Shown in pieces: positions 16,871 to 24,448 of a stretch of DNA of 64,000 nt. This DNA is from Hymenobacter translucens (GTDB lineage Bacteria; Bacteroidota; Bacteroidia; Cytophagales; Hymenobacteraceae): the NCBI RefSeq assembly GCF_020685205.1, contig NZ_JAJERB010000007.1, positions 186,001 to 250,000 of the forward strand. Direction: 5' to 3'. The notes below the pieces were generated by a model. That model was not told the DNA's origin. It saw only the letters and a list, made by a program, of their open reading frames with translations, and ran no database searches. The position numbers were made by a program, and so were the translations under genes. Every line of letters starts with the position of its first letter. Position 1 is the stretch's first letter.

Positions 16871-17128
16871 TTAGGCGGCCAGCGAGTTCACGAACTTGGT
16901 CAGCTTCGACTTGTTGTTGGCTGCCTTGTTCTTGTGAATGATGTTCTTCTTGGCCAGACGGTCCAGCATCGAAGTTACCTTCAGCAGTTGGGTCTGGGCT
17001 TCGGTGGCGTCGGTGAGGGCACGCAGCTTTTTGATAGCGGTGCGGGTAGACTTAGCCTGGTAACGGTTCAGCACGCGCTTGGCTTCGTTGGAACGGATGC
17101 GCTTAAGGGCTGACTTATGATTCGCCAT
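16871..17128 (-). CDS. rpsT: 30S ribosomal protein S20
   Basis: 85 residues, strongly basic, with the S20 start MANHKSALKRIRSNEAKR, the central TRTAIKKLRAL and the basic LAKKNIIHKNKAANNKSKLT near the end. It binds 16S rRNA early in small-subunit assembly. It is monocistronic, with a good Bacteroidota promoter upstream and a terminator downstream. Confidence 0.98.
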   Translation of the reverse strand: MANHKSALKRIRSNEAKRVLNRYQAKSTRTAIKKLRALTDATEAQTQLLKVTSMLDRLAKKNIIHKNKAANNKSKLTKFVNSLAA

Positions 17129-17176
17129 GAGGAGGAAATAGTGACGTTCTGCTCGGTTTCAATTCAGTTGGGGTGG

Positions 17177-17207
17177 CAAAGGTAAGGCTTTGATTTGAAA
17201 TAGCAAA
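17177..17207 (-). promoter_or_regulatory. Bacteroidota-type promoter of rpsT
   Basis: On the minus strand TTTG (17204-17207), 19 bases, TACCTTTG (17177-17184). This is an exact match to TTTG-N19-TAnnTTTG. The rpsT start lies 48 bases downstream. Confidence 0.85.
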
Positions 17208-17317
17208 TAGGGAACGGCAACTAGAATGGAAGTAATGCGGTTGAGAGGGTTATAGTATGCATGCCGAGTTCCGCTTACCTTTAACCGTCCGTCAAATTAC
17301 GTATCCGCTGATTGGTT

Positions 17318-18301
17318 ATGCCCCTCGTTTCTCATTCCAGCTACCAGCCGCCTTTCTATTTATTTAACGGCCACCTCCAGACCATTGTCCCGAGCGTGCT
17401 ACGCTCAGTACCGGAAGTGCGCTACCAGCGGGAGCGGGTCGAGACGCCCGACGGCGACTTCCTGGACCTGGACTGGTCGCGGCAAACCGGACGGACTGCC
17501 GATACGCTTGCCATCGTGTCGCACGGGCTGGAGGGCGACGCCAGCCGGCCCTACATGCGGGGCATGGTGCGCGCCCTGAACGATGCCGGCTTCGATGCCT
17601 TGGCCTGGAACTACCGCAGCTGCAGCGGGGAAATGAACCGCTTGCTCCGCTCCTACCACCTCGGCGACACCGACGACCTGGATTTTGTCGTGCGCTATGC
17701 CCTGGCGACCGGCCGCTACCGCCGCGTGTTCCTGACCGGCTTCAGCGCCGGCGGCAACGTGACGCTGAAGTACCTGGGCGAAAATCCCGACCGGGTGCCG
17801 GCAGAAGTCCAGCGGGCCGTGGTTTTCTCGGTGCCGACCGACCTGAAAGCCGGCTCCATGAAGATCGCCCAGCCCCAGAACCGGGTGTACCTGAAACGGT
17901 TTCTGAAGTCGCTGCGGACGAAGATGCGGCAGAAGGCGGAACTGCTGCCGGGGCAGGTCGATCTTACCGACCTCGACCAGCTGCGCGACTTTCCGCAGTT
18001 CGACGAGCGGTTTACGGCCCCTATGCACGGCTTCCGCTCAGCCGACGACTATTACGAGCACGCCAGTTCGGGCCGCTACCTGAGTCAGATCCGGATTCCA
18101 ACCCTGCTCGTCAACGCCGAGAATGACCCGTTTCTGGCGCCCAGCTGCTTTCCGCGCGACACGGCCGCGCAAAGCCAGTATGTTTTCCTGGAAACGCCGC
18201 CCCAAGGCGGGCACGTGGGCTTCCCCGAAGGCAGCCCCGATGGCAAGTACTACTCCGAGCGCCGGGCCGTGGAGTTCCTGACGGCGGCGGTCCCGGCCTA
18301 G
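17318..18301 (+). CDS. YheT-family alpha/beta hydrolase
   Basis: 327 residues from the ATG at 17318; a TTG two codons upstream is less likely. The YheT pattern is clear: YQPPFYLFNGHLQTIVPSVL near the N-terminus, then the oxyanion region IVSHGLEGDASRPYMRGM, WNYRSCSGEMN, and the nucleophile elbow LTGFSAGGNVTLKYLGE. The acid lies in LLVNAENDPFLAP and the His in PPQGGHVGFPEG. It is a predicted carboxylesterase of the AB-hydrolase family; the natural substrate is unknown. The gene converges with rsmG and has no operon partner. Confidence 0.92.
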   Translation: MPLVSHSSYQPPFYLFNGHLQTIVPSVLRSVPEVRYQRERVETPDGDFLDLDWSRQTGRTADTLAIVSHGLEGDASRPYMRGMVRALNDAGFDALAWNYRSCSGEMNRLLRSYHLGDTDDLDFVVRYALATGRYRRVFLTGFSAGGNVTLKYLGENPDRVPAEVQRAVVFSVPTDLKAGSMKIAQPQNRVYLKRFLKSLRTKMRQKAELLPGQVDLTDLDQLRDFPQFDERFTAPMHGFRSADDYYEHASSGRYLSQIRIPTLLVNAENDPFLAPSCFPRDTAAQSQYVFLETPPQGGHVGFPEGSPDGKYYSERRAVEFLTAAVPA

Positions 18302-18347
18302 CCGGGTAAGAACGCCCTGCGTGGTATCCGGGGCTGCTTACCGGCCG

Positions 18348-18971
18348 CTACGACCTCGTGGCCGGCACGCAGACGACTTTCTTGGTTTCGAAGAACTCCT
18401 CGTCGAAGTAAGTGCTCAAGTCGAACAGCTGGGCTTGCAGGCCGGATTCGGCAATTTCTTCGGTAAGGTCGCCGCCCTTGAGGTAGTACAGGCCACTACT
18501 GGGATAGGAGCCGGGCTTGTAGCGGTGGGATATCCAGGTGTGGAAGGTGGCCAGACGGGCCACAGCGCGGCTTACGATGAAATCGTAGCGGGTGCTGAGC
18601 TGCTCGGCCCGGGTTTGCTCGGCTGTTACGTTGTGCAGCCCGATAGTCCGGGCCATATCGCGCACCGCGCTGATTTTCTTGCCGATGCTGTCGACGAGGT
18701 GAAAGCGGGCCTCGGGGAACAGGATAGCCAGGGGCAGGCCGGGCAGGCCCCCGCCGGTACCCACGTCGAGTACGGCGGCGCCGGCGGGGAAGCGCACTAC
18801 TTTGGCAATGCCCAGGGAATGCAGGAAGTGGCGCTCGGCCAGGTTTTCCACGTCGGGGCGGGCCACCAGGTTGAGACGCTCATTCCAGAGGCGAAATTCC
18901 TGCTCCAGCTGCCGGAACTGCTGGCGCTGCAACTCGGTGAGGTCAGGGAAATAGCGAAACAGGATATCCAT
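18348..18971 (-). CDS. rsmG: 16S rRNA (guanine-N7) methyltransferase RsmG
   Basis: 207 residues. Family hallmarks: FRLWNERLNLVARPDVENL, ERHFLHSLGIAKVVRF, and the SAM-binding loop VLDVGTGGGLPGLPLAI, followed by FHLVDSIGKKISAVRD and DFIVSRAVARLATFHTW. RsmG methylates N7 of G527 in 16S rRNA. The gene is monocistronic and convergent with the YheT-like gene. The ending (FFETKKVVCVPA) is typical. Confidence 0.96.
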   Translation of the reverse strand: MDILFRYFPDLTELQRQQFRQLEQEFRLWNERLNLVARPDVENLAERHFLHSLGIAKVVRFPAGAAVLDVGTGGGLPGLPLAILFPEARFHLVDSIGKKISAVRDMARTIGLHNVTAEQTRAEQLSTRYDFIVSRAVARLATFHTWISHRYKPGSYPSSGLYYLKGGDLTEEIAESGLQAQLFDLSTYFDEEFFETKKVVCVPATRS

Positions 18972-19095
18972 CGGGCCAAAGGTACGCAGGCGGGCCCGTA
19001 GCGCAGGCTACGGGTCCGCGTAGTTGCGTGTTCTGGCCTGCTGCCACGACGCGCGGCCACGGACCACAGAAGTAGCGCTCCAGCGGCCGAAAACG

Positions 19096-19126
19096 AAACT
19101 ACCCCGACCAAAGGTCGGGGTAGTTT
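19096..19126 (-). terminator. intrinsic terminator of the GT2/sigma operon
   Basis: A 14-bp stem (19096-19109 with 19113-19126) and AAA loop, between the sigma gene stop at 19153 and the rsmG start at 18971. Confidence 0.85.
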
Positions 19127-19152
19127 ACTGTCAACAACAGGCAATCAGCCGG

Positions 19153-19776
19153 TTAGATGATGTGCTTCTTGTTTTTCACCATGTCGAAGAGCAGCTCGCG
19201 GGCGCGGTGCAGCTGGGCTTTCACAGTGCCCAGGGGCGCCTTCAGCTCAGTGGCAATTTCCTCGTAGCTCAACTCATCGAAGTAGCGCAGCGTGACGAGA
19301 CGCTGATATTTATCCGGCAGCCGCGACACGACGTGCTGCATGATTTCGATCTTCTGGTTTTTGATGGCCGACTCCTGCGGGTTCAGGTTCTGGTCGCGGA
19401 AGTCGATGGTGATTTCGTCGCCGTTATCAATCTTGATAGCCGAGTCGATGGACATCGTCTTGATCTTATTCTTGCGAATAAAGTCGATGCAGTTGTTTGT
19501 AGCGATGCGGAATAACCAGGTGCTGAAGGCGTACTCAGGATTGAACTTGTGCAGGTTGCGGAAAGCCTTGGCAAACGCTTCGATGGTTAGATCTTCAGCG
19601 TCGTCGGGGTTGCGCACCATTTTCAGGACCACATGGTACACCGGCTTCTTGTAAATCTGCATCAGCTCGGCATAGGCTTTTTCGTCGCCCTGCTCAACAG
19701 CCGCCCGGATCAGCTTAAAGTCATGCTTGGCTTTGGCCGAGAACTGTTTCTGTATTTCCTGATTGTTTACTTCCAT
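19153..19776 (-). CDS. ECF-type RNA polymerase sigma factor
   Basis: 207 residues from the ATG at 19776. The frame is open 60 codons further upstream, but that part is the other frame of the glycosyltransferase gene. Region 2 is visible in YAELMQIYKKPVYHVVLKM, DDAEDLTIEAFAKAFRNL and AFSTWLFRIATNNCIDFIRK; region 4 in LPDKYQRLVTLRYFDELSYE and APLGTVKAQLHRARELL. An acidic linker (DNGDEITIDFRDQNLNPQES) between the domains is typical of a widely conserved Bacteroidota ECF group. The gene overlaps the upstream GT2 gene by 10 bases. No anti-sigma gene is next to it. Confidence 0.93.
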   Translation of the reverse strand: MEVNNQEIQKQFSAKAKHDFKLIRAAVEQGDEKAYAELMQIYKKPVYHVVLKMVRNPDDAEDLTIEAFAKAFRNLHKFNPEYAFSTWLFRIATNNCIDFIRKNKIKTMSIDSAIKIDNGDEITIDFRDQNLNPQESAIKNQKIEIMQHVVSRLPDKYQRLVTLRYFDELSYEEIATELKAPLGTVKAQLHRARELLFDMVKNKKHII

Positions 19777-20897
19777 CGGAGGGTGCGGTAGAGGAACAAT
19801 GAAATTCCCAAAGCTAGATAATGAAAAAAATAAACAGCGTCGAGCACGGGTACCAGCGCCACCGGCAGCTGGTCGTCGAGCCGACGCCCAAGGGGTGTAG
19901 TAGCAGCACAAACGACTGCCGTGCGCACTCCCCACAGGGCGGCCAAAGGTATCCAATCGGGGCGGGAAAACAGCAGCGGGATGGACACTAAATAGAACAG
20001 CAGATTTGCGCCCATAAAGGTTCCCACCCGCAGCTGATCGGCCCGGCGGTAGCTACGCCCCGCCGAGAGGTGCCGCCGCTTCTGCCGCCACCACCCGCCC
20101 CAGCTCGACGCTGGCTCGCTGATCGTGTGGGCCGCGGGCCGGTCCTCCACGGCCACCCGCCGGCCCAGCTGCACGGCGTCCTGCACAAACAGGTCGTCGT
20201 CGCCGCTGAGGCTGCGGATGTGCGAAGCAAAGCCTTTGGTAGCGCGGAAGCAGGCCTGCGTGTAAGCCAGGTTGCGGCCCACTCCCATGTACGGCTGCCC
20301 CCGCCACGCCAGCGACAGATACTGTGCGCCGGTGAGCAGGGTTTCATACCGGATGAGTTTATTTAAGAAACCCGGTTCGGCCGCATACGCCGAGTAGCCC
20401 ACGACGAGGTCGGCGGGCTGATTGAAGCCCCGCTGCATGTACCTGATCCAATGATTGGTAGCCGGAATGCAGTCGGCATCGGTGAACAGCAGGCGGGCGT
20501 GCCGCGCCACCCGGATGCCCAGGGTGAGGGCATATTTTTTCGGAGCCAGCCCGTCCGGCGTGCTCGTCACCGTCACGAGCCGGACGCGGTCGGGGTAGTA
20601 TTGGGTGAGCTGCTGGGCGTAAAGCTGGGTGTCGTCGAACGAGCGGTCGTCGATCAGGATGATCTCGAAGCCCGGCGCGTAGTCCTGCTTGAGCAGCAGG
20701 GGCATGAGGCGCCGCAGGTTTTCCAGCTCGTTGCGGGCGCACACCAGTACCGACACGGGCTCGCGGTCCGCATCGGGCAGCTCGTCGGCCGGCGTAGGGC
20801 GCAGGGCAAAGGGAAGAAAATAGTACGCCGCGTAGCCAAGCTGCACCAGCAGAAGCGCCAGCAGCAGCCAGATAGCGGGAGAAAAATGAAAAGGCAA
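19767..20897 (-). CDS. membrane glycosyltransferase, GT2 family
   Basis: 376 residues. One N-terminal membrane segment (about 8-30) is followed by the GT2 catalytic domain: VSVLVCARNELENL, IILIDDRSFDDTQ, LLFTDADCIPATNHW (DxD-like), then SLSGDDDLFVQDA and a late QKRRHLSAGR that resembles the QxxRW-type motif. Two or three membrane segments end the protein (about 290-370). It likely transfers a sugar to a lipid or polysaccharide at the inner membrane; donor and acceptor are unknown. Its 3' end overlaps the start of the ECF sigma gene by 10 bases. A minus-strand TACTTTTG at 20921-20928 could be its -7 box. Confidence 0.88.
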   Translation of the reverse strand: MPFHFSPAIWLLLALLLVQLGYAAYYFLPFALRPTPADELPDADREPVSVLVCARNELENLRRLMPLLLKQDYAPGFEIILIDDRSFDDTQLYAQQLTQYYPDRVRLVTVTSTPDGLAPKKYALTLGIRVARHARLLFTDADCIPATNHWIRYMQRGFNQPADLVVGYSAYAAEPGFLNKLIRYETLLTGAQYLSLAWRGQPYMGVGRNLAYTQACFRATKGFASHIRSLSGDDDLFVQDAVQLGRRVAVEDRPAAHTISEPASSWGGWWRQKRRHLSAGRSYRRADQLRVGTFMGANLLFYLVSIPLLFSRPDWIPLAALWGVRTAVVCAATTPLGRRLDDQLPVALVPVLDAVYFFHYLALGISLFLYRTLRWK

Positions 20898-20956
20898 AGC
20901 GGGGAAGGTGAATCAGCGGGCAAAAGTAGGCATTCGGAATGGGGGAAGTACCTTTG

Positions 20957-21084
20957 TGGGAGGAGCTGCTGCGCAGGAGACCAGGAGCCCGGAGTTAGAA
21001 TAAATACTAATGACTAGCTCCCCTTTACTTTCTTTTTCCTCCTAGCTCCTGCGCAGCGGCTCCTAACTCCCAGCTCCTCTCCCA
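20957..21084. repeat. heptad-periodic inverted-repeat element upstream of tgt
   Basis: A left arm (20957-20998) with units of the type GGAGNNN (for example AGGAGCTGCTGCGCAGGAG) and a right arm (21038-21084) with CTCCNNN units (CTCCTAG, CTCCTGC, then CTCCTAA, CTCCCAG, CTCCTCT). The right arm is largely the reverse complement of the left. About 40 AT-richer bases separate them. A TACCTTTG that could be the tgt -7 box lies directly before the left arm (20949-20956), so the element would be in the tgt leader RNA. Confidence 0.75.
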
Positions 21085-21087
21085 ACA

Positions 21088-22218
21088 ATGACTTTCGACT
21101 TAATAGCCCAGGACCCGAACTCCAAGGCCCGCGCCGGCGTGGTGCATACGGCCCACGGCGCGATTCAGACGCCCATCTTTATGCCCGTGGGCACGGCCGG
21201 CACCGTCAAGGCCGTGCAGCAGCGCGACCTGAAGGATGACGTGCAGGCCCAGATTATCCTCGGCAACACCTACCACCTCTACCTGCGCCCGGGCCTCGAC
21301 GTGCTGCGCGCCGCCGGGGGCCTACACAAGTTCAATGGCTGGGACCGGCCCATCCTGACCGACAGCGGGGGCTACCAGGTGTACTCGCTCAGCAACACGC
21401 GCAAGATCAAGGAAGACGGCGTGAAGTTCCGCTCCCACATCGACGGCAGCACCCACCTGTTCAGCCCCGAGGGCGTGATGGACATTCAGCGGACCATCGG
21501 GGCCGACATTATGATGGCCTTCGACGAGTGCACGCCCTGGCCCTGCGACTACGACTACGCCAAACGCTCGATGCAGATGACCCACCGGTGGCTGACGCGC
21601 TGCATCAACCGCTTCGACAGCACCGAGGGGCACTACGGCTACGAGCAGACGCTTTTTCCGATTGTGCAGGGCAGCACCTACAAGGACCTGCGGGTGGAGT
21701 CGGCCGAGTTTATTGCCAACCAGCAGCGCCCGGGCAACGCCATCGGGGGGCTGAGCGTGGGCGAGCCGGCCGAGCAGATGTACGAGATGACCGAGCTGGT
21801 GTGCGACATCCTGCCCCAGGACAAGCCCCGCTACCTGATGGGCGTGGGCACGCCGGCCAACATTCTGGAAAGCATTGCGCTGGGCGTAGACATGCTCGAC
21901 TGCGTGATGCCCACCCGCAACGCCCGCAACGGCATGCTGTTCACCACCCAGGGCGTGCTGAATGTCACGAACAAGAAGTTTGAACTGGACTTCGAGCCGA
22001 TTGATGCCGAGCTGGGCGGGTACGTAAGTACGTTTTACTCCCGCGCCTACGTTCGGCACCTGTTTCAGAGCAAGGAAATGCTTGGCCCCCAGATTGCCTC
22101 AATTCACAACCTTACCTTCTACCTCTGGCTCGTCAAGCAGGCCCGGGAACAGATTCTGGCCGGTACCTTCCGGGAGTGGAAAGACAAGATGGTAAAGCAG
22201 GTCTCCACCCGTTTATAA
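21088..22218 (+). CDS. tgt: tRNA-guanine transglycosylase
   Basis: 376 residues covering the whole bacterial TGT fold: IQTPIFMPVGTAGTVK, IILGNTYHLYLRPG, RPILTDSGGYQVYSLSN, IGADIMMAFDECTPWP, GLSVGEPAEQMYEM and the nucleophile Asp in GVDMLDCVMPTRNARNG. It exchanges guanine 34 of GUN-anticodon tRNAs for a queuosine precursor. The usual CxCxxC zinc ligands, expected just before YSRAYVRHL, are replaced by GGYVSTF, although the later His in ASIHNL is kept. From memory this is also seen in other Bacteroidota TGTs, so it is a lineage trait rather than damage. The gene is flanked on both sides by heptad-repeat elements. Confidence 0.96.
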   Translation: MTFDLIAQDPNSKARAGVVHTAHGAIQTPIFMPVGTAGTVKAVQQRDLKDDVQAQIILGNTYHLYLRPGLDVLRAAGGLHKFNGWDRPILTDSGGYQVYSLSNTRKIKEDGVKFRSHIDGSTHLFSPEGVMDIQRTIGADIMMAFDECTPWPCDYDYAKRSMQMTHRWLTRCINRFDSTEGHYGYEQTLFPIVQGSTYKDLRVESAEFIANQQRPGNAIGGLSVGEPAEQMYEMTELVCDILPQDKPRYLMGVGTPANILESIALGVDMLDCVMPTRNARNGMLFTTQGVLNVTNKKFELDFEPIDAELGGYVSTFYSRAYVRHLFQSKEMLGPQIASIHNLTFYLWLVKQAREQILAGTFREWKDKMVKQVSTRL

Positions 22219-22299
22219 GCTGTTAGCTGATAGCTGTTGGCTATTAGCTTGATTCAAGAACATGGCTGACAGCTGACAGCTGATGGCTAATAGCTAACC
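22218..22299. repeat. heptad-periodic inverted-repeat element between tgt and lptG
   Basis: Fills the whole 82-base gap. Units read AGCTGTT, AGCTGAT, AGCTGTT, GGCTATT, AGCTTGA on the left and GGCTGAC, AGCTGAC, AGCTGAT, GGCTAAT, AGCTAAC on the right; the right arm is roughly the reverse complement of the left. It starts within the tgt stop codon (TAAGCTG) and ends just before the lptG ATG. Confidence 0.85.
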
Positions 22300-22300
22300 A

Positions 22301-23377
22301 ATGAAGCTGATCGACAAGTACATCATTCAGAAATTCCTCACGGCCTTCGTGTTCACGGTGGTGGTGCTGGTCACGGTTATCTGCGTGATTGACTTCACGG
22401 AGAAAAACGACGACTTCATCCAGCACAACCTCTCGGCCGGGAAAATTATTCTGGAGTATTACGTCAACCTGTTTCCGTATTTCGCCAACCTGCTTTCCCC
22501 CATCACCGTGTTCATTGCGGTGGTGTTCGTGACGGCCCGGCTGGCGGCCCGCACCGAGATTGTGGCTATTCTGGCCAGCGGGGTCAGCTTTAAGCGCCTG
22601 CTCCTGCCCTACGTGATGGGCGCCGTTATCATTGCCGTCGTCAGCTTCGGGCTGATCGGCTGGGTTATTCCGAAAGCCAACAAGGTTCGGGTGGCATTTG
22701 AAAAAGCCTACATCAAGCTCCCCTACCGCTTCGACGGGCGCAACGTCCACATCAAGGTGGGCCCGAAGAGCTACGTGTACATGGAGAGCTACGACAACAC
22801 CAACAATATCGGCTACCGGTTTGCGCTGGAAACCATCGACAGCACCAACCTTAAGCGGCGCCTCACCTCGGAGGTCATCACCTGGGACTCGACCAAACGT
22901 GCCTGGCGCCTGGCGCCCCAGCTGGTGCGCACCTTTAACGGCCAGAAGGAAACCCTCCGGGTTCTGCCCGCCCGCGACACCACCCTGAACCTCTATCCCA
23001 AGGACTTTGCCAGCACCTACCGCCTGTCCGAAACGCTGACCTTGCCCGAGCTGAGCCGCTTTATCCAGCAGAAGCTCGACCGGGGCGCCGACGACACCCA
23101 GGTGTACGAAAGCGAAAAGCACGAGCGGTACGCCTACCCGTTCGCCATCGTAATTCTCACCGTCATCGGGGTTATTATGAGCGCGCGCAAGTCGCGGGCC
23201 GGCGTGGGCGGGCAGATTGCCCTGGGCTTCGTGCTGGCTTTCGTGTTTATCATCTTCGTGATTATGAGCCGCAACTTTGCCCAGGTCGGCGAGATGTCGC
23301 CCATGGTGGCGGCTTGGGTTCCCAATATTGTCTTTACCGGCATCGGACTGGTTCTTTACCGCTTTATTCCCCGCTAG
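22301..23377 (+). CDS. lptG: LptF/LptG-family permease
   Basis: 358 residues. The family start is clear (MKLIDKYIIQKFLTAFVF), with membrane segments at about 12-32, 55-80 and 98-122. A periplasmic beta-rich domain follows (about 135-255: YRFDGRNVHIKVG, SYVYMESYDNTN), then three C-terminal membrane segments (about 280-355). LptF and LptG form the membrane part of the Lpt ABC transporter that extracts LPS from the inner membrane. Whether this is LptF or LptG is not certain; the place next to tgt and the length suggest the YjgQ/LptG type. The gap to tgt is a heptad-repeat element, so the two may be co-transcribed. Confidence 0.88.
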   Translation: MKLIDKYIIQKFLTAFVFTVVVLVTVICVIDFTEKNDDFIQHNLSAGKIILEYYVNLFPYFANLLSPITVFIAVVFVTARLAARTEIVAILASGVSFKRLLLPYVMGAVIIAVVSFGLIGWVIPKANKVRVAFEKAYIKLPYRFDGRNVHIKVGPKSYVYMESYDNTNNIGYRFALETIDSTNLKRRLTSEVITWDSTKRAWRLAPQLVRTFNGQKETLRVLPARDTTLNLYPKDFASTYRLSETLTLPELSRFIQQKLDRGADDTQVYESEKHERYAYPFAIVILTVIGVIMSARKSRAGVGGQIALGFVLAFVFIIFVIMSRNFAQVGEMSPMVAAWVPNIVFTGIGLVLYRFIPR

Positions 23378-23453
23378 GAGGGCCCGGGCTAGGCAGGGCG
23401 GAAAACCGCTGTGACGCCCCGCTTCAGCCCGTCCCTTCATCATTCCCTGCTCC

Positions 23454-24383
23454 TTGCTGAAAGACTACCTGCGTCTGCACTTTATCGTTTTGCTCTGGGG
23501 CTTCACGGCCATTCTGGGCAAGCTCATTTCGGTGCCGCCGGTGGAGCTGGTATTCTGGCGCACCCTGCTGGCCACGGCCGGGCTGGCGGTGCTGCTGACG
23601 GCCCGGCGGCAGGTCTGGCGCATTCCGACGGCGGATGCGTTGCGGCTGTTGGGCATCGGGGCGCTGGTGGCCGCGCACTGGATAACCTTTTTCCTGGCGG
23701 CCCGGCTTTCCTCCGTAAGCGTGTGCCTGGCCGGCATGGCTACGCTGGCCCTGTGGACGTCCCTGCTGGAGCCGCTGGTGCTGTGGCGCCGGGTGCGGGC
23801 CTACGAAGTGCTGCTGGGTTTGCTGACGATGGTAGGGCTTTACCTGGTGTCGCAGGCGGAGTTCGATCAGCTGGCCGGCCTGGGCGTGGCCATTCTGTCG
23901 GCCGGGATTTCGGCGCTGTTTAGCGTGTTCAACTCCCAGCTGGTCAAGAAGCACCCGCCCCTGCGCCTCACGTTTTACGAGATGCTGGGCGCCTGCCTGT
24001 CCATCGTGCTTTTCTTTCCCGTCTATTCCCGCTACTTCACCGAGGGAAAAGGTCTGCAACTAAGCCTGGAGCCGGCCGACTGGGTGTGGCTGCTGCTGCT
24101 GGCCGGCGTATGTACCGTATATGCCTTCTCCACGTCGGTGGAGCTGATGAAGCGGCTGTCGGCCTTTGTCATTAACCTCACCATCAACCTGGAGCCAGTG
24201 TACGGCATTCTGCTGGCCGTGGTGCTGTACTGGTTTAAGGTGCCCGGCTTCCGCCAGGAAAACATGTCGACCGGCTTTTACCTGGGTACACTCGTCATTT
24301 TGTTCAGCGTCCTGATTCACCCCGTCATCGACCAGTGGTACCAGCGCCGCCGCAAGCCGGCACCGGTTGACGCGGTGATATAA
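23454..24383 (+). CDS. DMT-superfamily (EamA) transporter
   Basis: 309 residues with about ten hydrophobic segments in two EamA repeats. The first begins HFIVLLWGFTAILGKLI, the second GVAILSAGISALFSVFNSQL. The repeated PxELxFWRTLLA (PPVELVFWRTLLATAG) is typical. The start is TTG at 23454; no in-frame ATG lies upstream. It is probably an exporter of amino acids or metabolites, but the substrate cannot be told from sequence. It follows the LptG gene by 76 bases on the same strand. Confidence 0.85.
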   Translation: MLKDYLRLHFIVLLWGFTAILGKLISVPPVELVFWRTLLATAGLAVLLTARRQVWRIPTADALRLLGIGALVAAHWITFFLAARLSSVSVCLAGMATLALWTSLLEPLVLWRRVRAYEVLLGLLTMVGLYLVSQAEFDQLAGLGVAILSAGISALFSVFNSQLVKKHPPLRLTFYEMLGACLSIVLFFPVYSRYFTEGKGLQLSLEPADWVWLLLLAGVCTVYAFSTSVELMKRLSAFVINLTINLEPVYGILLAVVLYWFKVPGFRQENMSTGFYLGTLVILFSVLIHPVIDQWYQRRRKPAPVDAVI

Positions 24384-24448
24384 CGCCGGCGTGTACTCTG
24401 AAGCGGCACTCTAAACCGGACGTTGAAAAGCCCAGGCACCAACACAGG

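Noticed and set aside
18302..18347. Terminator between the YheT-like gene and rsmG
   Set aside because: An imperfect GCCGGGTAAG/CTTACCGGC pair exists, but there is no T-run and the spacing is too wide to support a terminator.
20949..20956. Strong promoter call for tgt
   Set aside because: A TAnnTTTG box is present, but no TTTG/TTTC lies about 19 bases upstream, so I kept it only as a comment in the repeat entry.
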